Part shown: piece by piece, positions 8,335 through 19,031 of the stretch
Layout of the letters: each line of letters opens with the position of its first letter
Numbering within the stretch: the stretch's first letter is position 1
From: Brachynemurus nebulosus
Lineage: Eukaryota; Arthropoda; Insecta; Neuroptera; Myrmeleontidae
DNA length: 64,000 bases
Direction: 5' to 3'
NCBI GenBank assembly: GCA_035578155.1
Contig: JAPWDM010000002.1
Coordinates: 35,698,437 to 35,762,436, forward strand
Translations under genes and position numbers: made by a program
The notes under the pieces: model-generated
What the model was told of the DNA's origin: nothing
What the model saw: the letters and a program-made list of their open reading frames with translations, nothing else
Databases searched by the model: none

Positions 8335-9725
8335 CAGCGGTTTGCAAATTGGGGGGCGCATAATGTTCACCAAGGGGGCGCAGGTTAATTGCAAATATCG
8401 TCGTCGTTTTGATAAAATCATGGTTTTAAGAATAAGCACTCAAACATAATTACCAAATAATGGACATTTTATATTAGAGTTACATAGGTCTTTTTAGCGA
8501 AAAAAAAAACCACTATTTTTTCGATTTTTTTTTTACAATATAGAAAAATATAATTAATTTCAGCTTTTGGCATATTATTATGTATTATTTTCAGACACTG
8601 TAAAAAAATTTTTATGAAAAAAAAAAATGATTCGGCAACTAGTTTTCGAAAATCGCTGATTTTTCGTCGTAGGCAGAGTAACTCGTGAAATTCTTACCTA
8701 AAATAAAAACAAAATTATTTCCATTAGTAGATGCTTATGGCTTGTACTTGAAAAACAGAAAAGTTACTCTTTCTGTTCATTACATCTCATTCTATAAGTA
8801 GAAAATCAACGAAAAACACGAAAATTTTTACCAAAAATTAAAATCAAACAGTCAAAAGTTGAAATTTCATTTTTTTAAAATCCCTTTGTTAAAGTACAAG
8901 CCATAAGCATTTTCTAATAGAAAAAAAATTGCCAAAAGTTGGAATAAATTTGGTTTTTTTGCTAAAAAAAAGCCATGTAATCCCTTAACACTGATTTTTC
9001 TGCTCGCTACTGTACGTTATATTTTATCAATAACGATCCTCAGGCGGTCAGAGTGATGTTAGCGCGTAAGTATTTAATACGTGTCTGATGAACGGTTTCC
9101 TCTCAAGTGTCGTATAGACCTGTCGTCCGCCAAGAATATGAGTTTTTTCAGTAAAAATAGTATATTGCGCAATAAGTGCGGGAAATTGTCGATTGTACAC
9201 GAAAGCGAAGTTGAGCGCACGAGCGTAGTGAGTCCGCTCATTCGCTTGAGTGGGCAATCAACAATCCCACACGAGTTGCACATACTATATTTTATTACGA
9301 ATTTCACATACTTTTTTCTATTATTATTACTATTTTTGACATTTTTATTACTTTTTAAATTAATATTTTTGAGTGTTCGTTTTTTTTACGTTATTGGTCG
9401 TTTCTATAGAAATAATAATTAAATATTTATTAAATGAAAATTCAGGAGGCGAATTTGCGTGTTTTGATTAAATTTTGCGTGTTTTGTTGTCAATTTGCAT
9501 GAGGAAAGTTTACTTTCCGCACGCAAAAAAGTATGTGGAAAGAGTACAGTGGGCAAACAGCTATTTTGCGTACAGAAATGTGTGCGCCAAATTAGTACTT
9601 CTCCCGCATGAGTAATAAAAAATAATTTATGAATTATTTATAATTTTTTCAAGAGGGGGGGGGGGCGGCAGAGGTAAGATTTTTTATAGGGGGGGGCGTT
9701 AGTGCACAAAGTTTGGAAACCGCTG
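8335..9725. mobile_element. non-autonomous hAT element with perfect 8-bp target duplication
   Basis: The ends are CAGCGGTTTGCAAATTGGGG and its inverted partner ...GTTTGGAAACCGCTG. The element is flanked on both sides by AACTACAC (8327-8334 and 9726-9733), a perfect 8-bp target-site duplication, which together with the CAG ends indicates the hAT superfamily. At 1,391 bp it has no transposase. It holds a nested inverted repeat (8478-8982) and a GC-richer block near 9040-9300. The perfect duplication suggests a fairly recent insertion. Confidence 0.9.
8478..8982. repeat. nested foldback inside the hAT element
   Basis: Imperfect inverted arms. TTACATAGGTCTTTTTAGCG near 8479 pairs with GCTAAAAAAAAGCCATGTAA near 8961, and GATGCTTATGGCTTGTACTT near 8728 pairs with AAAGTACAAGCCATAAGCAT near 8891. 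Either an internal fold of the host hAT or a separate MITE inserted in it. Confidence 0.65.
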
Positions 9726-9733
9726 AACTACAC

Positions 9734-10217
9734 TTAAATAAATGTGGACTATTTTCTAATATGTATATTTGTAACTGAATGAGCTCTATTGGATTGGCTT
9801 GGCTCTCAGTAGGTACTGGGTAAAACATGAATGATTATATAATTGATTTTATACAGTGAGTACAAAAACCTCACGTGCATCTAATACGAAAATTACAATA
9901 TGATTTGCTTTTACACGAAATTGATTCGAATATGGCTCTATTTTATGTGTTCCGAAATACATAACGACCACGCTTCACGTACATGCTTAGGTACTGTGTA
10001 CGGTGCTGGCTGAATGCTGATTGTCTCTAAAATATTGAAACTATATTAAAATTGTATTACACTAAAATTTACACTAGTGAACATAAGCATTTGATCGGCA
10101 TAGTAAAAATAACACTGACAGACAAAAATAACCTTAATGAAAGTTAAATGAAATTGAATGGGTTATTTTGAATTTACAACAAATTTGTAACTAACCTGCG
10201 TTTTTAAAAAATTTCAG
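9734..10217. other. no gene recognised
   Basis: AT-rich flank between the hAT element and the next mobile-element remnant. No ORF or repeat stands out. Confidence 0.5.
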
Positions 10218-11160
10218 TCACCCTCAGTTTTTTTGTAACAGCAGCTAATTTGTTTTAAATTAAATATGGTTAAAAATTATATCTAATGAATAAAAATAAC
10301 TTATATTTTAATTTTATTCAGGATTTTCGGGAATATTTAGCGTTAGGTAGGTACATCTCCTTTGAGTGTCCAACAGTAGTCGGCTAACATGTTCTGACTC
10401 CACTTGCTTGGTACCGTTTTTTCATGTTAGATATTTCCTGATGGAACCGCTCACAGTGTTCGTCACTAATGGCCTCCAAATTGTGAGAAAAAAAATCCAA
10501 ATGTGAGTTTAAAAGGTGTATTTTGAGCGACATATTGAATCCAATATCCTTGTAAGCTGTTGAGTTGCTAACCAACTCTTTATAGTTTTCAGCCCTGTGG
10601 TTTCCAAGAAAATTATAAACAATATTTCGGAAACGTGTCGATGCAGATTTTTCGATCGGATTAAGTTTTTATTCAAACTGTTTATCAGTCCGTAGGTATA
10701 TAATTTGTGGTCCTACAAATATACCCTTTTTTATTTTAGCATCGCTGATTTTTGGAAATTTCTGTTTCAAGTAACAAAAACCATTTCTATTAATGTCCAT
10801 AGCTTTGACAAAGTTTTTCATAAGTCCGAGTTTGATGTGCAACGGAGAGATAGGGGAATCGAGGGGGTGGCTGTGGGGGCTGCAGCCCCCCTCTTGACCG
10901 ACAATAGATAACTTTTTTTTGTTAAGCATACATTCAGAACACACAATTCCCCAAAATTCCTTCTGGAATTAAAGGCAGTCTCCCCCTCCCTTTTTTTCAG
11001 CTGGTTAGATCCTCCCTTGAATGGAGGTAGCAATACATCTTCAGGATTTATTAAAAGAGGTGAAGAACATTTCGTTTACCTAGTATAAGAGCGTCTCGTT
11101 TAGGCTTAGGTCAGTAAGCAAAATTCGTGTAGTCAGTTTTGTTTAACAGAAACTGAGGGT
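10212..11160. mobile_element. possible boundaries of the element carrying the 10.35-10.9 kb pseudogene
   Basis: TCAGTCACCCTCAGTTTTTT at the left is matched by AAACTGAGGGTGATTGAAC at the right in inverted orientation. The pseudogene is enclosed. No convincing target duplication was found, so these limits are provisional. Confidence 0.4.
10349..10905 (-). pseudogene. decayed mobile-element protein (conserved arthropod family)
   Basis: The minus strand encodes, in order: PLHIKLGLMKNFVKAMD, FCYLKQKFPKISDAKIK, KGIFVGPQI and DKQFE. A TAA stop follows. In the same frame come KLNPIEKSASTRFRNIVYNF, LGNHRAENYKELVSNS, NMSLKIHLLNSHLDFF and ISDEHCERFHQEISNMKKRY. A frameshift follows, then WSQNMLADYCWTLKGDVP. 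These blocks match a protein that is repeated across insect and arachnid genomes and is usually unannotated (established by recollection). With one stop and one frameshift it is a pseudogene. The region lies between TCACCCTCAGTTT words in inverted orientation (about 10216 and 11150), which may be the element's ends. Confidence 0.85.
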
Positions 11161-11565
11161 GATTGAACAAAACTAAGAATAAGGTTTATTTGGGGGTAGG
11201 TATTAGTGTTCAATTCCCAGCCTATCCGGAAGGTTCATTTGTGGGTAGGGGTTAGGGTTCGATTCCCGGCCGATCCGGATAATTTTTTCAATTACTTCGT
11301 GATTTTTAATTTACATATGTGGTTTTTGGTCATGTTAACCAAGGAAGTCGAGTGCTTAAAGTTTCAGTTTAGCTGAACGATAAGTGGACATGTGAATACT
11401 ACGTGTGTTGAAATGCAGACAAAAGTCTGTCATACGTAGTAGTGTTGCACAAGCACTCGATAATATTTGAAATTGAAAAATTGTAACTGCTTCTCGCATT
11501 ACAGAGAGTACATACATACACATAAGTGGTTGAATGTTGTCTGTGTCGGGCGCCTGTCGAGCAAA

Positions 11566-11638
11566 GGACCGGTGGTGTAATGGATAGTACACCTGGCTAG
11601 TTATTAGGATATCCTGGGTTCGATTCCCGGCCGATCCG
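11566..11638 (+). tRNA. tRNA-Thr(AGT)-like sequence, array unit 1
   Basis: 73 nt folding as a cloverleaf. The acceptor is GGACCGG with CCGATCC (one mismatch). The D arm is GTGT...GTAC. The anticodon stem CCTGG/TTAGG carries loop CTAGTTA, placing AGT at 34-36 after U33. The T arm is CTGGG TTCGATT CCCGG. The anticodon arm matches insect tRNA-Thr(AGT). Location in a tandem repeat argues for a SINE-type pseudo-tRNA. Confidence 0.5.
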
Positions 11639-11926
11639 GATAATTTTTTCAATCACTTTGTGATTTTTAATTTACATATGTGGTTTTTGGTCATGTTAAC
11701 CAAGGAAGTCGAGTGCTTAAAGTTTCAGTTTAGCTGAACGATAAGTGGACATGTGAATACTACGTGTGTTGAAATGCAGACAAAAGTCTGTCATACGTAG
11801 TAGTGTTGCACAAGCACTCGATAATATTTGAAATTGAAAAATTGTAACTGCTTCTCGCATTACAGAGAGTACATACATACACATAAGTGGTTGAATGTTG
11901 TCTGTGTCGGGCGGCTGTCGAGCAAA

Positions 11927-11999
11927 GGACCGGTGGTGTAATGGATAGCACACCTGGCTAGTTATCAGGAGATCCTGGGTTCGATTCCCGGCCGATCCG
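11927..11999 (+). tRNA. tRNA-Thr(AGT)-like sequence, array unit 2
   Basis: The better-preserved copy. The acceptor GGACCGG/CCGATCC has a single mismatch, the D stem GTGT/GCAC is complete, the anticodon stem is CCTGG/TCAGG with seven-base loop CTAGTTA (anticodon AGT), and the T arm is intact. A and B boxes are good matches, so pol III transcription is possible. No TTTT terminator lies immediately after the head; the first T run is within GGATAATTTTTTC. Confidence 0.5.
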
Positions 12000-12211
12000 G
12001 ATAATTTTTTCAATCATTTTGTGATTTTTAATTTACATATGTGGTTTTTGGTCATGTTAACCAAGGAAGCCGAGTGCTTAAAGTTTCAGTTTAGCTGAAC
12101 GATAAGTGAACATATGAATACTACGTGTGTTGAAATGCAGACAAAAGTCTGTCATACGTAGTAGTAGTGTTTCACAAGCACTCGATAATATTTGAAATTG
12201 AAAAATTGTAC

Positions 12212-13125
12212 CTTCATATGTTATTGCCTCAAATCCCAATTATCAAATGATAGGTAATACAGAGTAAAAGTACAGTTTGCACCTGACAACTTCTTTTGTT
12301 GATTCGCACAATTTATTATTAAATTTTGAACACAAAATTAATTTAACTACACTCTCAAATTTTTTGATTTTTATTGGCTATGAATTATGTCAGAACAAAA
12401 TTATTGTAGGATACGAATTATGGAATTGGGAATTAGACTATATGCTTACTGTATGTATTACTATGGGTACTACTGTATGAAAGGCATCAATAGTATTGCA
12501 CAAAATAGTATTGATACAAAATTTTATTAGACCTTTATACTGATTCGTTAATTACGTAATCTGATTGAAAGAGGCTAATGTTGGATGAAACGTTATTAAA
12601 TTTAAATTACTTGTGTCCGTTGTTTGATTTTAATTATTTATTGAAACATCTCGTTCAATCGATGCCATAAAATAAAACCAGTACACAGAGATGCTTTAAT
12701 ATAAATTTTTAAAGCTTAAATTTGACCACTTTATTGTAATATCTTTCATTATTATTATTATTAGTAGTAGTAGTAGTAGCAAATTATTATTAGATAATTA
12801 GTTTTGTAACACTTTGGCATCTATAATTCGGGATTGATTTAACCCTTTCAATACCAGTGTTGTTTTTGGACAACATTAACTTACAAAATACATAGAAAAT
12901 ACAAAATCGACTTTTCGTCCATAAGGTTTTTGTCAGCAACATAAATGTTAGTTTCACATACTGTCGGTAGATAGTGATAGGTGTCTCTCAAATATCTAAA
13001 AACAAGCTGTTTTAATGGGAAGACCCAATGTTGTATCTGAACAATAAAATTTATAATGAATTATTTAATTTATTAATTCACTAAAAGTATGATATCTTTT
13101 CTGTGTTAAGAATGGACAACACACA
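12212..13125. other. no gene; trinucleotide microsatellite
   Basis: AT-rich. A compound ATT/AGT run, (ATT)n then (AGT)n, lies near 12749-12779. Nothing else supportable. Confidence 0.6.
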
Positions 13126-13263
13126 AAGACTGGACTTCAAAAACAGGCTATATGCAAAAAAACTTGAGTTAGACTCGAAAATAGAATCTAAATGCCATTG
13201 CCAACAATCTAGAAAGCGCAGTAATTTTTTTTGGCACTTAGCCTGTTTTTGAAATCCAGTCTT
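13126..13263. mobile_element. 138-bp MITE or foldback
   Basis: Terminal inverted repeats AAGACTGGACTTCAAAAACA and TGTTTTTGAAATCCAGTCTT (mostly matched, about 24 bp with GGCT) enclose about 90 bp. No clear target duplication was found. Confidence 0.6.
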
Positions 13264-14967
13264 CACATATGGAAAAAATCGAACAATTACTTTTCAAATA
13301 TCGTTTTCAAAAGTATTGTTACGGTCAACCCAAAATGGAAAAATTTAGGTTCTATTGCGAGAAAAAATAATTGCAGAGTTATGCTTATGCAACGATTACC
13401 TGTCAATAAAAATATTATTTTCAATTTATAAATTTCAACGTTAACCCAACTTCTTGTCGGGAATTTTTATGAAATAACGTATTTAACCAAGTTACTTATT
13501 CATCAAATTGATGATTTTAGCAATGTTCAACGTTTCTATTTTGATTTTAGCTTAGGAAAATCTCCAAAAAATTATTTTTATCTACCTTGAGAGAGAATAG
13601 AAGTATTAAACAATTATTTTATTCACTTTTAAAGAAAATAAAGAAACTTTAAACAGTTTCATAACCAAAGTATTTCCGATATACAGCGTGAGTTTTCCGA
13701 AAAATATTCAAAATAGAGGGGGCCATTCACGAAAAATTGTTACAGACTCCTAGGACTTACGGTTTTTTTGGAATAGAAAAACATTTATTTTTCAAGTGGA
13801 AACATAATATGTTGAGATCTTTCTTAAAAATTAATTTATTACTTCAAATTACCAATTATGCTAAAATTTTCATTATTTTCAAATTTTTGAGAAATTGCAT
13901 TTTTAAGTTTTGATTTTCAAAACTCGTGGTCAGGTTTGTTTAAGCGAACGCAAAAAATATGGTTTATTTCCAATTTACATTTAAAAAAATAGTAAATATG
14001 TTGTAATAGTATGTTCACATTAACTCTTTATAATAAAAAAAAAATTATTAATTAAATACATTAATTATCAAAATAATTTGTAGATTTTCCTCAAATATTC
14101 AACATAATATTTATTAACCATGTCATCAAATTACAACTGTGGTTGTAGTATTTAATTTTAGACCATATTAAAAAAGTCAAAATTTAGTACATGTGAGAAT
14201 GTCATTATTAGAAACCTTTCTCAAACTGAATTATAGATGGCATATCTGGATAGCATAGTTCATGCAAACAGCTGTCATATTTTCAAATTTTTAAATTTTT
14301 AAACCCTTTTTTTAGAAAAGGTAAAAAAATTGTCCAAAAAAATATTTTTAATATAAAAATTTTCGAGATTACGGTATGTATTTTACCAATACGTATGAAG
14401 GAGATGTATTTTAAACATATTCATAACCGTAATTTCTTTTCCAGTAAGAATCAACAAAAATTTGCAAAGTTCATTTTATGGAATGTTTACTTTAAAATTA
14501 AAGCATTCACATTTAAAAACAAGTGAAAGAACTACAAAGAAAGCTGGAAAACCTCAAAAAAATATTTCAACAAGAAATGTAAAAGGATGGAAAGTTACTC
14601 CATTTATATTTACAAAGTGTTAAAACAAGTGCGTCTATCCTGACATTCGTATTTCACGTAAAACTTAAGAATAGTTATTACAAGTCTTGAAATTCAAACT
14701 GCAATGCATTAATTATTACCAGGTGAATTAGTTAAACACGCCGTTAATGAAGGTACTAAAGTTCGAAAAAATCGACGATTTTATTACAATTTTAACATCT
14801 TTAAAACGTGATCTGTGTTAAAACGGTTCTCCATATTATGAGAACCACAGTATTATTAAATAAAAGTTTTTAATAAAACTACACAAATTTTAGTTAATTA
14901 CAACCAGTTCCTAAATAAAATATAATAAATAAATATACTTATAGTATAATTTTGTTAATTCTAATTA
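13264..14967. other. no gene recognised
   Basis: AT-rich sequence with no supportable ORF, TIR or tRNA-like element. Confidence 0.5.
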
Positions 14968-14969
14968 TA

Positions 14970-15541
14970 GACCGGGCGCCGACGTAAAAAAAACGTCGTC
15001 ATCGAGTTTCGAGTTGAATTGATTATGTCGATTTGTTTCATATTTAGTACTTCTACGAAGTAATCGTCGGCCGCAGCACATCCTGTCGGTTAATACGTGA
15101 GAATCGAATTCCGGTGGCTTCCGGAGCTGTACTATTACGTGATAGAGTTACAGTTTTTTTTTCTTTTTAATTTTGTAGAGCTCAATGAGTATAAATGAAA
15201 TCAATTTGTCGGCCATATGATTTATTGTCAGATAACTGAGGCCGACCAAATTAATGGGCAAACTATGAGTTGACTATTACGTCATCGAGTTTCGGGCTAT
15301 ATTATACACCAAATTAAAGCTGAAAGTACGTAGATTCCTAATATTTTGGTCGGCCAGCTTGCAGCCTGTCGGTCTTCGCAGTCTGACTAAATTTATCATT
15401 AGAAAAAGTATGTCTTTTACCACCATGATAAATATACATGTTTTAGGAATTAACCATTGTGTATATGTATTTTTTGATTTTTTACACTAAAATAACGTTC
15501 TATTTCTTCTACAATTTTAATAAATTTATTGTTATCAATAA

Positions 15542-15627
<86 letters not shown>

Positions 15628-16108
15628 GTAATATGTAATATGTTTAATAACATTAACTTTCAATTAAATTAACTTACAATAAATGATTACATTTTGTTAC
15701 AAATCTTAAAAAGTTTTGAATGAGTATTTAAAAATTTAAAATGCGTAAGATTTTTTTTTCAAAATAAGTAATAAAATAAATTGCCTGCTGTAAAAAAGGG
15801 TTGCTGTTTTAAGACGTTTGTTATGGACCTAAAATTTATTACCCAGTAACCAATTTCTCTTACAATGCAATAGTAGAAAATATGAAAGTTCAATCATTAT
15901 TTTTCCCTTTTGGATACATAATTTGTTACCGTAAAACCGTCTAGACCCGGACAGGGGGTCTAGACCTGGACGCGTCGGAGGCGTATTTCCGTTTGCGTGT
16001 TCAACAGGAGGCATTGTTTCTTCAAAACCCGCACGTTTTTGTAACGCTAGGTTCTTCTTCCAAACAAGTGCCTAATTCAAGTCCCCCGTCCTTTCAATAT
16101 CAATAAAT

Positions 16109-16188
<80 letters not shown>

Positions 16189-16763
16189 ATTTATTGATAA
16201 CAATAAATTTATTAAAATTGTAGAAGAAATAGAACGTTATTTTAGTGTAAAAAATCAAAAAATACATATACACAATGGTTAATTCCTAAAACATGTATAT
16301 TTATCATGGTGGTAAAAGACATACTTTTTGTAATGATAAATTTATTCGGACTGCGAAGACCGACAGGCTGCAAGCTGGCCGACAAGAATATTAGGAATTT
16401 ACGTACTTTCAGCTTTAATTTGGTGTATAATATAGCCCAAAACTCGATGACGTAATAGTCAACTCATAGTTTGCCCATTAATTTGGTCGGCCTCAGTTAT
16501 CTGACAATAAATCATATGGCCGACAAATTGATTTCATTTATACTCATTGAGCTCTACAAAATTAAAAAAAAAAAAAAAACTGTAATTCTATCACGTAATA
16601 GTACAGTTCCGGAAGCCACCGGAATTCGATTCTCACGTATTACCCGACAGGATGTGCCGTGGCCGACAATTAATTCGTAGAAGTACTAAATATGAAACAA
16701 ATCAACATAATCAATTCAACTCGAAACTCGATGACGACGATTTTTTTACGTCGACGCCCGGTC
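14970..16763. mobile_element. 1.8-kb element with ~580-bp inverted arms, TA-flanked
   Basis: The left arm begins GACCGGGCGCCGACGTAAAA and the right arm ends ...TTTACGTCGACGCCCGGTC, each bordered by TA. The arms (about 14970-15550 and 16187-16763) are close inverted copies with small indels and include AGAATCGAATTCCGGTGGCT and GGTCGGCC-type blocks. Each inner arm edge is a (TA)n tract (15547-15622 and 16111-16186), and a unique core lies between them. A TA duplication and long TIRs suggest a Tc1/mariner-related foldback MITE. No transposase ORF is seen. Confidence 0.8.
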
Positions 16764-18042
16764 TATTACTTTAGTGTGTAATCAAATTGCCTAATTGTTT
16801 TATTGCTTCCGAGACCACTAAAGCAGCGGAAGCATTGTGATCACTTTTGAAAAATAAAAAATTATACAGTCTGCTTCCTAGATGGTCCCCTACAAATTTC
16901 ATTGCATTCGGAGTAATTGTATCCACGGCACTGCCATGAAATCCCATTAAATGTCAATATCTTATTTACTGCTAGTCCCACTTCGCTCAATTTTTTATGA
17001 ATCGTTTTTTTTATTTATTTTTATTAATTTGTATACCTATCTTAAATTATACAAAAATCTATTGGGCATTAAATTACCAAGGTGATTTTACGAGTACGAG
17101 GAAGCTGTGTGCCACACCCCATGGGCAGCGTATTTTAGTATCTTACAAAAATGCGAAATTTTTTATTTTAGTTTGTAACCACATGATAATGGATCATTTT
17201 CTTGGTATACTTTACTTGTTGACTGACCAATTGTCATTTTATCGTTAATTATTTCGTTTTGATTATTATTTAGAATTTTTCAGGATATAAAATAAAATAC
17301 ATATTTCATAGAATAAGATTGATTTATTCTTAAGTACTTAATGAAAACATGCAATATTTTAAGATGAGCATTCATAATTTATGAATTTTAATTCGCTATC
17401 TCTAAATTCTATTTTTATGTTAAACTCAGAGTAGGTAAGCTAAAATCAGATATCACTTATCTGTCAATTTACTTTACATTTTCATCCTTGTTCAACATAA
17501 TTATTATTTAATTATAACAATTACTGCATCAAATTCAATCTTCTTCGGTTTTTGAATTCTGAAACATAGTTAAATTAGTTAAAGCACCTTCAATTAAAAT
17601 ATTAATAAATAAAATTTTAAACTATCTTATTCTCAAAGTGCCTACCATCTACATAAATACAGCTAGCTACCCTTCTATGAAACCGCATGGCTCTATTTTT
17701 AAATAAAGGAGATTTTGTATTCCATAGACATTCAAAATTTCTAAATTCCTAAATAAATTTTATTGTCGTTTCTGAATTTCATTTTTCTGTCATTTTTATT
17801 TAACCTATAAAATAATTTCTATTTTAAATTGAAAATGATACTTATTTTTAATAATTACACAATATGAAGTACTTATGTATTTGATTTAATTACATTCCAA
17901 GTAGATACATTTTAGTTATAAATCCATATGAACACAAAAAATTGAATAAAAAGTAATAAAATTTGTCTATTTAAATAGCTGACATTCTAACTTGGTCATT
18001 TGGTTTATACGGCCATAATAGTTTGCGTAGTAAACTAAACTT
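16764..18042. other. no gene recognised
   Basis: AT-rich. An ORF at 16997-17248 lacks any recognisable motif and is probably chance. Confidence 0.5.
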
Positions 18043-18348
18043 GAGTCCCTATAGTAAATAGAGTCGTGACATGTCATCCATTTTTTGTCCAAAACAATGC
18101 GGCAAACTTCAAAATTAATTATCATATGTTTGAGTAAATATTTTTGAGTACGTAATTATTATTCATAAGTTATGAATTAATAAACAGTTAAAAAATTTTA
18201 ATTTAATTATTCTTTCTAGGTTAATATAAATGATTTTTATTAATATTTAATTTATTTCTAATGTATTTTACGCAAACTGTGGATAGAAAATGTTGGAACC
18301 AATCAACATTCAGTACACATGTCACGACTCTATTTATTATAGGGACTC
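18043..18348. mobile_element. 306-bp MITE with direct-repeat flanks
   Basis: TIRs of about 31 bp begin GAGTCCCTATAGTAAATAGA and end in the inverted TCTATTTATTATAGGGACTC, each followed inwards by GTCGTGACATG. The flanks are TAAACTAAACTT on the left and TAAACTAAACTC on the right (11 of 12 bases), a likely target duplication longer than the 8 bp of hAT. The superfamily is not assigned. Confidence 0.8.
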
Positions 18349-18933
18349 TAAACTAAACTCTACAATAAAGCCGTCTATGTAGCATAAATACAATTACAGT
18401 TTAGCTGTTAGATTATTTTCCGTAACTGATGAACGTCGTTTAAACTAAGCAGCCTCAAATACACAAAAATTAACTCAAATAAATCACTTTTAAGCGCGAA
18501 AGTTGCAAAATTTAAAAAAAAAAAAAAAAAAAAAAACATAAGATAAAAATTTTTATTTTTTTATTTTTTTTTTTATTCTTATTTCTCTAGCTTTATTTAA
18601 TAAATTTTATCAACAAATAAGTATACTATTCCATTTAAAAAAGGTAAGTTTGTATCATAGCTTGAAACCATAAGATCTATAAAGCTCCTGATTATAGCAA
18701 ATGGTTGATATCTACAACTCTTATTTGAACAATTTTTCGATATTAAATCAACGGTTTGGCTGTAATTAAAATGGCAACTCTCAGAAAACTCAGCCTGTAT
18801 ACACATATGTCATATTTTAAAATATTGAATTATTGAAAAGGAATAGAAAATGTTTAATAAATAAGAGAATAAAGTATCCAATATTTAGTGTACAGTACAT
18901 TAAAATGATCACAGATAATATTTTAAAATTACG
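18349..18933. other. no gene; poly(A) run
   Basis: Contains an A homopolymer of over 20 bases near 18512-18536. No gene or element edge recognised. Confidence 0.5.
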
Positions 18934-19031
18934 GTTGTCTTACAAATAAAGATTAGAGTGCCAGCACTTAAAGAAGAATAATTTATTTAATTATACGTGT
19001 TGGTACTCTAATCTTTACTATGTAAGTCAAC
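18934..19031. mobile_element. 98-bp hairpin MITE
   Basis: GTTGTCTTACAAATAAAGAT at the left and ATCTTTACTATGTAAGTCAA(C) at the right are inverted copies, continuing inwards with TAGAGTGCCAGCAC and GTGTTGGTACTCTA. About 34 bp of each end pairs, leaving a short loop. Confidence 0.7.

Larger units (their letters stand above)
11210..12211 (+). repeat. tandem array of the 361-bp tRNA-headed repeat
   Basis: Nearly identical units with a 361-bp period. A partial unit begins near 11240 (only the T-arm half of the tRNA head), followed by full heads at 11566 and 11927, and body sequence to about 12211. Each unit runs from the tRNA head through GGATAATTTTTTCAA, CATATGTGGTTTTTGGTCAT and GTTTCAGTTTAGCTGAACGA to the ACTCGATAATATTTGAAATT edge. 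The two central units differ at only a few positions, implying recent duplication or homogenisation. Confidence 0.93.

Noticed and set aside
9081..9422. 113-codon ORF inside the hAT element
   Set aside because: No BED finger or RNase H-like hAT transposase motifs. The C-terminal half is low-complexity Phe/Leu from AT-rich DNA.
11356..12013. Twin 98-codon minus-strand ORFs (MKKLSGSAGNRTQD...)
   Set aside because: Antisense readings of the 361-bp repeat and its tRNA head. This phrase is a well-known spurious protein from reversed tRNA-like sequence.
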